NCBI GenBank assembly: GCA_902791865.1
Contig: CADAXK010000011.1
Span: 43,647 to 107,646, forward strand
From: an uncultured Bacteroidia bacterium
GTDB lineage: Bacteria; Bacteroidota; Bacteroidia; Bacteroidales; ML635J-15
Direction of reading: 5' to 3'
Length of the DNA: 64,000 bases
Shown: piece by piece, positions 55,587-61,826 of the stretch
Layout of the letters: each line of letters starts with the position of its first letter
Position numbering within the stretch: the stretch's first letter is position 1
The notes under the pieces: generated by a model
The model's database searches: none
Told to the model about the DNA's origin: nothing
What the model saw: the letters and a program-made list of their open reading frames with translations, nothing else
Program-made: the position numbers and the translations under genes

Positions 55587-55616
55587 CAAATATAAGCATT
55601 GTTTTCGTTTGTGCAA
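55587..55616 (-). promoter_or_regulatory. Promoter of lipoprotein gene 55064
   Basis: On the minus strand TTG (55616-55614), 19 nt, then TATATTTG (55594-55587), 29 nt before the ATG. The spacer CACAAACGAAAACAATGCT differs from that at 8631-8649 by only two bases. Confidence 0.75.
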
Positions 55617-55649
55617 TGAAAAATTAGGTTTGTTGCAATATTTTGTGTT

Positions 55650-55800
55650 CGACGGATTGTTGCCATTGCAACGAGCTAAAGGTTGCTGCTTTGGCAGCGA
55701 GTAAAGGATTACAAATCCTTATACTCTCACCTTCGAGATTACAAATCCCGAAGGACTAAAAGGACAAAAGAACTAAAATCCCGAAGGACAAAAGGAGAAA
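55650..55800. repeat. Dispersed repeat family, rearranged copy E
   Basis: This 150-bp stretch repeats and shuffles the parts of copies A and D: CGACGGATTGTTGCC, CGAGCTAAAGGTT (55672-55684), GCTGCTTTGGCAGCGAG, AAATCCTTATACTCTCACC, TTCGAGATTACAAATCCCG and AAGGACTAAAAGGAC with a second CCCGAAGGACAAAAGG. CGAGCTAAAGGTT is also at 55010-55022 and 61141-61153. The spacer has no gene. Confidence 0.75.
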
Positions 55801-55895
55801 AAAGATATTGAAAACAAAAATTTGAAATAAAATTACAATTTTGACGTTTTGCAATCAAATCAACAAACGCAAACTCGTAAATACAAAATAAATTG

Positions 55896-55903
55896 TATCT
55901 TTG
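55896..55903 (+). promoter_or_regulatory. -7 box of the glycosyltransferase gene
   Basis: TATCTTTG matches TAnnTTTG, 19 nt before the ATG at 55923. It lies over the TTG that would open a longer frame. Confidence 0.5.
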
Positions 55904-55922
55904 CAGTTTGAAATTCATTCTT

Positions 55923-56657
55923 ATGAAAGAAAACATAGTCATAATACCGACTTACAATGAAATTGAGAACATCGAGGCTATAATCCGCTTTGTGTTTGGG
56001 CTAGAAACTCGATTCGATATACTTATTGTTGACGACGGTTCACCTGACGGCACAGCCGATGTCGTAAAACAGCTAATGACAGAATATCCCGAACGTCTTT
56101 TCATATTGGAACGCAGTGGCAAGCTTGGACTTGGAACAGCCTACATAATGGGGTTCAAATGGTGCCTTGATGCCGGCTACGAGTACATCTACGAGATGGA
56201 TGCCGACTTTTCGCACAACCCAGCCGACCTGCAAAACCTATACAAGGCTTGCAAGGAAGGTGCCGATGTAGCCGTAGGTTCGCGATACAAGACAGGCGTA
56301 AATGTGGTCAACTGGCCGATGAAAAGAATACTTCTCTCCTACTTTGCTTCGAAATATGTACGTTTCATCACACGCATGAAACTGAACGACACCACCGCCG
56401 GTTTCGTATGTTACAGTCGTAAGGTGCTGGAAACCATAAACCTAGACCACATAAAGATGATTGGCTACGCCTTCCAGATAGAAATGAAATTCAAGGCTTG
56501 GCTACACGGATTCAAGATAGAGGAAGTTTCCATTATCTTCACCGACAGGCAGAAAGGATCATCGAAGATGAGTGGCGGTATTATCGGAGAGGCTATTTTC
56601 GGAGTTCTGAAGATGAAACTACAGAGCATCTTCAACAAGAAAAAATACTTGGCTTAA
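55923..56657 (+). CDS. Polyprenol-phosphate mannosyltransferase-like GT2 glycosyltransferase
   Basis: From the ATG at 55923 the product has 244 residues. IVIIPTYNEIENIE (5-18), LIVDDGSPDGTADVV (38-52), YIYEMDADFSHNP (DAD metal site, about 87-99) and VAVGSRYKTG then DTTAGFVCYSRKVLE are the DPM1-type GT-A signature. These enzymes move mannose or another sugar from a nucleotide to a polyprenyl phosphate. No C-terminal membrane segments are present, so it is the soluble or peripheral form. It faces asnB, which ends 2 nt past its stop. Confidence 0.93.
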   Translation: MKENIVIIPTYNEIENIEAIIRFVFGLETRFDILIVDDGSPDGTADVVKQLMTEYPERLFILERSGKLGLGTAYIMGFKWCLDAGYEYIYEMDADFSHNPADLQNLYKACKEGADVAVGSRYKTGVNVVNWPMKRILLSYFASKYVRFITRMKLNDTTAGFVCYSRKVLETINLDHIKMIGYAFQIEMKFKAWLHGFKIEEVSIIFTDRQKGSSKMSGGIIGEAIFGVLKMKLQSIFNKKKYLA

Positions 56658-56659
56658 CA

Positions 56660-58519
56660 TTAATCTAATCTTTCGTTCTTTACCAGGAACTTATGCAGGA
56701 CTATCAACGCCCAGATTCTGTTGTATAGATATCCGTGGCCAGAATTGAACTTCTTTATAAGTTTCTGTACCTCGGCATATTTTACAATGTTGTACCTTGC
56801 AATAATGTCACTGTTCAGGTAGTCGCTGATAAGATACGACAAGTCCGTTTGCAGCCATCGCTCCAAAGGTATGGAAAAGCCACTCTTATTACGATCGAAA
56901 AATTCCTTTGGAACATAATCGTACAAAATATCCTTCAGTATGAATTTCTGCACACCATTGGAAATCTTGAACTTAGGGCTTATATTCAAAGCAAGTTCCA
57001 CAAGCCTGTGATCGAGCAACGGGACACGACATTCAAGCCCGTACTTCATCGATGCACGGTCGACCTTCACAAGCAAGTCGTCTTTAAGGTAGTAGCGAAT
57101 GTCGAAAATTGCCTGGGCCTCCTCCGGAGTTAGCTTGCGGACATAGTTGGAATAATCCTGCTCAACTCCAGCATCGACATAATTTCCATTGAGCAGCTTT
57201 ATAAGCTCCAGTTCGCTGAAAAGATACTGCTCCTGCGAGAAAATATGACTCTTGAGATGAGCTTTATTCTTATATTTAAAGATATACGATGCTCGTTTGT
57301 ACCTGTCGGACGGAGATATGCTAAGTAAGTCGCCAATGAGCTGCTTTATTGGCTTCTTGCCCAAACTATGCATTCTTTTTGCCCAGATGTATGCACCATA
57401 ACCATGGAAAAGTTCATCGCCACCATCTCCCGAAAGTACCATTGTAACATCGCGCTTTGCAAGTTTTGAAACCATCATGGTTGGAATAGCCGACGAATCG
57501 GCAAACGGTTCGTCATAGAAATCAAGCATATCGCTTATCAGTTCCTTGGCATCGTTTTCGGTAACAGTATACTTGTGATGTGAAGTTCCAAGGTATTCGG
57601 CAATCTTTTGTGCATACTCCGACTCATCGTGCTTGCGGTCGGCAAAACCTATAGAGAAGGTATTCAGCTTACTGGTGCAAACTTTAGATGCTATTGCAGT
57701 CACAAGACTTGAATCGATGCCACCACTAAGGAAAGTACCAAAAGGCACATCACTCATGAGCTGCATTTTAACCGACGATTCCAAAGTTTCGCGAAGACGT
57801 GCTTTTGCTTCATCGTAGTCGGAAATCAAATTCCTACGGATTATGCCCTCTATGTCCCAGTATGTTTCTGAACGGAATCCATTCTCCGACACAATTCCAA
57901 CTTCTCCGCTAGGAAATTTCTTTATGCTGGAATATATAGTGTCGGGTTCGGGTATGAAGCCTAAATTAAGGAAACCACTGATTGCTACATTGTTAAGTTG
58001 TCTGCCATCGCGAATTTTACGGATTTTCAACAAGGATTTTATTTCTGATGAGAAAGCAAAGTTTTCTCCGTCCCAATAGTAGAAAAGCGGTTTTATTCCA
58101 AGTCGATCACGGAAGAGGTACATGATGCGCTCCTGCTTGTCGTATATGCAGATGGCAAATATTCCGTTAAGCTTGTTTACAAAAGTGATGCCCCATTCGG
58201 CAAAAGCTTCCACAACCACCTCGGTATCGCAATTCGTCTTTAGCTCTATATTGAGTTCAGATGCGATTTCCATATAGTTGTATATCTCGCCATTGAAGAC
58301 ACATGTGTAACGCATAGAATGCGACTCCATCGGCTGGTTGGCATCGGTAGAAAGGTCGAGAATACTGAGCCTGCGGTGACCGAGACCCACATAATCATTG
58401 AAATAATGACCTTGCGCATCGGGACCGCGATGTCCAATGCTGTCGGTCATTGCCACCAGCTCTTCGCGAGTGGCAAATTCATTATGCTTTATAGAGTAGA
58501 ATCCTGTTATTCCGCACAT
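56660..58519 (-). CDS. asnB: Asparagine synthase, glutamine-hydrolysing
   Basis: The 619-residue protein has the amidotransferase nucleophile Cys2 (MCGITGFYS), the glutaminase residues HRGPDAQGHY and FNGEIYNY, and the ATP-pyrophosphatase domain with FLSGGIDSSLVTAIA and LSGDGGDELFHGYG. It makes asparagine from aspartate, glutamine and ATP. Many surface-polysaccharide clusters contain asnB-like genes that amidate sugars, so with a GT2 gene next door a role in glycan modification is possible. The complete active sites also fit asparagine supply. Its stop is 2 nt from the converging GT2 stop, and no terminator is seen between them. Confidence 0.95.
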   Translation of the reverse strand: MCGITGFYSIKHNEFATREELVAMTDSIGHRGPDAQGHYFNDYVGLGHRRLSILDLSTDANQPMESHSMRYTCVFNGEIYNYMEIASELNIELKTNCDTEVVVEAFAEWGITFVNKLNGIFAICIYDKQERIMYLFRDRLGIKPLFYYWDGENFAFSSEIKSLLKIRKIRDGRQLNNVAISGFLNLGFIPEPDTIYSSIKKFPSGEVGIVSENGFRSETYWDIEGIIRRNLISDYDEAKARLRETLESSVKMQLMSDVPFGTFLSGGIDSSLVTAIASKVCTSKLNTFSIGFADRKHDESEYAQKIAEYLGTSHHKYTVTENDAKELISDMLDFYDEPFADSSAIPTMMVSKLAKRDVTMVLSGDGGDELFHGYGAYIWAKRMHSLGKKPIKQLIGDLLSISPSDRYKRASYIFKYKNKAHLKSHIFSQEQYLFSELELIKLLNGNYVDAGVEQDYSNYVRKLTPEEAQAIFDIRYYLKDDLLVKVDRASMKYGLECRVPLLDHRLVELALNISPKFKISNGVQKFILKDILYDYVPKEFFDRNKSGFSIPLERWLQTDLSYLISDYLNSDIIARYNIVKYAEVQKLIKKFNSGHGYLYNRIWALIVLHKFLVKNERLD

Positions 58520-58535
58520 GCAAAAAAAATTTGCG

Positions 58536-58543
58536 CAAAATTA
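58536..58543 (-). promoter_or_regulatory. -7 box of asnB
   Basis: TAATTTTG on the minus strand matches TAnnTTTG, 16 nt before the asnB ATG. It lies in the short spacer after fumC, so asnB may have its own promoter. Confidence 0.45.
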
Positions 58544-58571
58544 TTATTTATTGTCAAAACAGAAAAGTCAT

Positions 58572-59951
58572 TTATACCATTTTGCGTGGATCGACTGCCA
58601 TATCGAAGTCTTCTGCCGATATAAAACCTGTTTTCAATGCAGCTTCGCGAAGCGAAATGTTTTCCTTGTGGGCAGTCTTGGCGATGATAGCTGCTTTTTC
58701 GTAGCCAATCTTCTCGTTAAGGGCTGTCACAAGCATAAGCGACATCTTCATGTATTCCGAAACTTTTGCCTCGTTTATACGGATTCCCGAAACGCAGTTG
58801 TCGGTTAGCGAAACACATGCTTCTGCCATAAGATTTGCCGACTCCAAGAAATTCTTTATTATAAGCGGTTTATACACATTAAGTTCGAAGTGTCCGTTCA
58901 TTCCGCCTACTGTTATTGCCGTGTCGTTGCCAATAATCTGTGCGCAGACCATTGTCATAGCTTCGATTTGTGTTGGATTGACTTTGCCAGGCATAATCGA
59001 AGATCCTGGTTCGTTTTCGGGAATAAGTATTTCGGCAAATCCGCAACGTGGTCCGCTTGCCATATAGCGCAAATCGCCTGCTATTTTGGCAAGACTTACG
59101 GCGAGTTGCTTCAGTGCGGCATGGGTTTCAACAATGGCATCGTGCGAAGCAAGCGACTCAAACTTGTTTGGTGCTGGAACGAACTGTAATCCCGTTTCGG
59201 CAGAAATATGCTTGCACACAGCCTCGTCGAAACCTTTCGGGGCATTTAGCCCGGTTCCTACTGCCGTGCCGCCAATAGCAAGTTCCGACAAATGCGACAA
59301 ACTATGTTTCAATGCTTTAAGTCCATGGTCGAGCTGCGATACATATCCCGAGAATTCCTGTCCGAAACTTATAGGCGTTGCATCCATGAAATGGGTTCGC
59401 CCCGTCTTGATGACATTGGCAAATTCTTTTGATTTTGCATCGAGAGCATTACGAAGCTTTTCGATAGCAGGAATGGTTTTCTTTTCAATTACCTGCTTTG
59501 CGGCTATGTGCATTGCGGTGGGGAAAGTGTCGTTTGATGACTGGCTTTTGTTCACGTCATCATTAGGATGCATGACTTTTTTCGCATCGGTAAGTTTTCC
59601 GCCCGAAATTACATGGGCACGGTTAGCAATCACCTCGTTGACATTCATATTGGTCTGCGTTCCCGAACCAGTCTGCCAAACTACCAGCGGAAACTGGTCG
59701 TCGAGCTGACCATCAAGAATTTCGTTGCATACTTTTGCAATTAAATCCGATTTATCTGACGACAATTTGCCAAGTTCCTCGTTGGCTTTTGCTGTTGATT
59801 TTTTCAGCACGGCAAAAGCTCGTATTATTTCTATCGGCATTCGTCCGCCTATCCTGAAATTCTGGAACGAACGTTGTGTCTGTGCTCCCCAATATTTGTC
59901 GGCAGGAACCCTTACGATTCCCATTGTATCTTTCTCATCGCGATATTCCAT
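58572..59951 (-). CDS. fumC: Class II fumarate hydratase
   Basis: The 459-residue enzyme interconverts fumarate and malate without an iron-sulfur cluster. The superfamily signature [16 protein letters not shown] lies near residues 318-333, with [34 protein letters not shown] and [14 protein letters not shown] also conserved. The order and length match FumC rather than aspartase (which shares the fold), since the N-terminal [23 protein letters not shown] and the whole match the fumarase form. It lies between prfB and asnB on the same strand, 30 nt past the prfB stop. Confidence 0.96.
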   Translation of the reverse strand: MEYRDEKDTMGIVRVPADKYWGAQTQRSFQNFRIGGRMPIEIIRAFAVLKKSTAKANEELGKLSSDKSDLIAKVCNEILDGQLDDQFPLVVWQTGSGTQTNMNVNEVIANRAHVISGGKLTDAKKVMHPNDDVNKSQSSNDTFPTAMHIAAKQVIEKKTIPAIEKLRNALDAKSKEFANVIKTGRTHFMDATPISFGQEFSGYVSQLDHGLKALKHSLSHLSELAIGGTAVGTGLNAPKGFDEAVCKHISAETGLQFVPAPNKFESLASHDAIVETHAALKQLAVSLAKIAGDLRYMASGPRCGFAEILIPENEPGSSIMPGKVNPTQIEAMTMVCAQIIGNDTAITVGGMNGHFELNVYKPLIIKNFLESANLMAEACVSLTDNCVSGIRINEAKVSEYMKMSLMLVTALNEKIGYEKAAIIAKTAHKENISLREAALKTGFISAEDFDMAVDPRKMV

Positions 59952-59981
59952 TGTATCTTTTTTTAGTTTTTCAGTTGATTT

Positions 59982-61071
59982 CTATTTCCCACCAAACTCC
60001 ATCAGGTATGTCTTGATGAATTCGTTGATTCCGCCATCGAGCACAGCCTGCACATTGCCGGTTTCGTAGCCAGTGCGCAAGTCCTTGACAAGTTTGTATG
60101 GTTGCATGACATAGTTGCGAATCTGCGAACCCCACTCTATTCTACGCTTTTGTCCTTCGATGCGGTCGCGTTCCTCCTGCTGCTTGCGCAGTTCGAGTTC
60201 ATAAAGCTGTGATTTTAACAGTCGTAGAGCGTTTTCGCGGTTCTTTAGCTGTGACCGCGTTTCCATATTTTCGATGACAATGCCTGTAGGTATATGCTTT
60301 AGTCGCACTGCAGTTTCTACTTTGTTGACATTCTGACCGCCAGCCCCACTGCTTCGGAAAGTATCCCACTCGATGTCGGCAGGGTTTATCTCTATATTAA
60401 TGGTATCGTCAACAAGCGGATATACGAACACCGATGCAAACGAAGTATGGCGCTTATGTGCCGCATCGTATGGCGAAAGCCTAACAAGACGATGTACACC
60501 ATTTTCGCCCTTCAGGTAGCCGTAGGCATATTCGCCCGACAAGCTCATTGTCAACGACTTAATACCAACACTATCACCATCTTGACGGTCGATAATCTGA
60601 ACCTTGTAGCCGTTGTCCTCGGCCCAACGTGTGTACATACGATAGAGCATGTCTGCCCAGTCGTTGCTTTCGGTTCCGCCAGCACCCGAATTTATATTAA
60701 GCACGGCATCAAGCACATCTTCCTCACTGCCAAGCATATTCTTCAGTTCTAGATTCTCAATTACCGAAATGCATTTGTCGTACTCGGCATCCATCTCGGT
60801 TTCGGTAATGTCGCCTGCCTTGAAAAAGTCGTACATAACCTCGGTGTCCTCGTACTTTGCCGACACAGCATCATACTCAACTATCCACTTCTTTACATCG
60901 CTGATTTTTTTCAGGGTAGCTTCGGCAGCTTCAGGATTGTCCCAGAAATCTCCTGCTTCGGTTTTCTTGTTTTCTGCTTCAACAAATTCACGCTTGGCAT
61001 CTATGTCAAAGATACCTCCTCAGAGCCTCTACGCGCTTGCCGGCTTCTTTAATCTTTTCGAGTGTTACCAT
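59982..61071 (-). CDS. prfB: Peptide chain release factor 2, read through a programmed +1 frameshift
   Basis: The gene starts at the ATG at 61071 ([20 protein letters not shown] then L) and meets an in-frame TGA at 61008-61006 after 21 codons. A +1 shift at CTT_TGA restores the frame ([16 protein letters not shown]), giving about 362 residues. The GGQ peptide-release motif is in [12 protein letters not shown], and the stop-reading loop has [15 protein letters not shown] (SPY in place of SPF). RF2 reads UAA and UGA. A plain six-frame reading shows only the part from [14 protein letters not shown] (60866), which is not the true start. The gene is followed by fumC after 30 nt. Confidence 0.96.
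61006..61020 (-). promoter_or_regulatory. prfB programmed frameshift site
   Basis: On the minus strand AGGAGG (61020-61015), TAT, CTT, TGA (61008-61006), then C. This is the standard RF2 autoregulation signal: a Shine-Dalgarno-like hexamer 3 nt before the slippery CTT and an in-frame UGA. Low RF2 lets the ribosome slip +1 and make more RF2. Confidence 0.95.
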
Positions 61072-61087
61072 TAAATTAATTTTTGTG

Positions 61088-61095
61088 CAAAAATA
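61088..61095 (-). promoter_or_regulatory. -7 box of prfB
   Basis: TATTTTTG on the minus strand matches TAnnTTTG, 16 nt upstream of the prfB ATG. Confidence 0.45.
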
Positions 61096-61388
61096 AAGAA
61101 AATTTACGATTTACGATTTTAGATTTTAGATTGGCTTCGCCGAGCTAAAGGTTGGGCTAAAAGGCTAGCAGAAGACCAACGGAAGACCAGTCCAGCAGTC
61201 CGCTAAACCGCTAGCCTGCAAGCCTGTTAGACACTAAGCTTGTCAGCCTTCAAGCCTCTACTGATATTCTCTTACGGCAGCCTTTTATATGTTAATGTTT
61301 TGTTAAAATTTAAATATTAGGCAACGAAATGAGATTGAAAGTTGTCATATAGCAAAACAAAGATTGTCTAACGAAAAATTAAGGCGTT
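61096..61388. other. Gene-free spacer with short repeated words
   Basis: No gene or tRNA is seen. It includes CGAGCTAAAGGTT (61141-61153), a word of repeat copies D and E, and a stretch (61160-61260) full of near repeats of AGCCT, GCTAG, CCGCTAG and GAAGACCA, for example GAAGACCAACGGAAGACCAG and CCGCTAAACCGCTAGCC. The rest upstream of 61389 is AT-rich and should hold the promoter of the gene pair that follows; no exact TAnnTTTG box was found. Confidence 0.55.
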
Positions 61389-61826
61389 ATGAAAGAGAAA
61401 TTAATATTACTGATGTTATTGATGCTATCGGGCATCGGTTATGCACAGACAGTGCAGATTGATCCGCGCTTGGAAAAGGCTTACAGCCTCGAACATTTAC
61501 AGCGCATGCAGAAGGAAACTCCCCTAATTCTCGAGCTTCTGAACTATGAACTCGATCATTCGTGGTACATAGCAGAACCAGAAATGCAACAGAAGATCGA
61601 TGGATTTGAATATCTCTACTACAAGGATCCGGAAACTGGTGAAAGAGCTGGAATGGTAGAGTCGATAAAACCAGGAAAGGTTAATATCGCAGAATTCTAC
61701 TACGAAAGACCTTATGACCATCGCAATTTCTACCGCGTTGGCAAGACAAACACCATAATTGGGTTCTACTCCAACAAGGAAATTTCAGAAATGTATAACG
61801 CAATGAAAGGGTACAGTTATGAATAA
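61389..61826 (+). CDS. Small secreted protein of unknown function
   Basis: The 145-residue protein has a signal peptide (MKEKLILLMLLMLSGIGYA, cut near QT). The mature part is mixed alpha/beta and rich in Tyr, Glu and Lys (LELLNYELDHSWYIAEPE, FEYLYYKDPETGERAGMVES, AEFYYERPYDHRNFYRVG, TNTIIGFYSNKEISEMYN). I do not recognise the family. Its stop overlaps the ATG of the following giant-type gene (ATGAATAA, 8 nt), so the two are translated as a pair. Such a layout suggests a periplasmic partner or chaperone of the large secreted protein, but this is inference. Confidence 0.85.
   Translation: MKEKLILLMLLMLSGIGYAQTVQIDPRLEKAYSLEHLQRMQKETPLILELLNYELDHSWYIAEPEMQQKIDGFEYLYYKDPETGERAGMVESIKPGKVNIAEFYYERPYDHRNFYRVGKTNTIIGFYSNKEISEMYNAMKGYSYE

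Noticed and set aside
60866..61071. Sequencing frameshift or pseudogene at the start of prfB
   Set aside because: The TGA sits exactly in the AGGAGG-TAT-CTT-TGA context of RF2 autoregulation, so it is a programmed shift, not an error.
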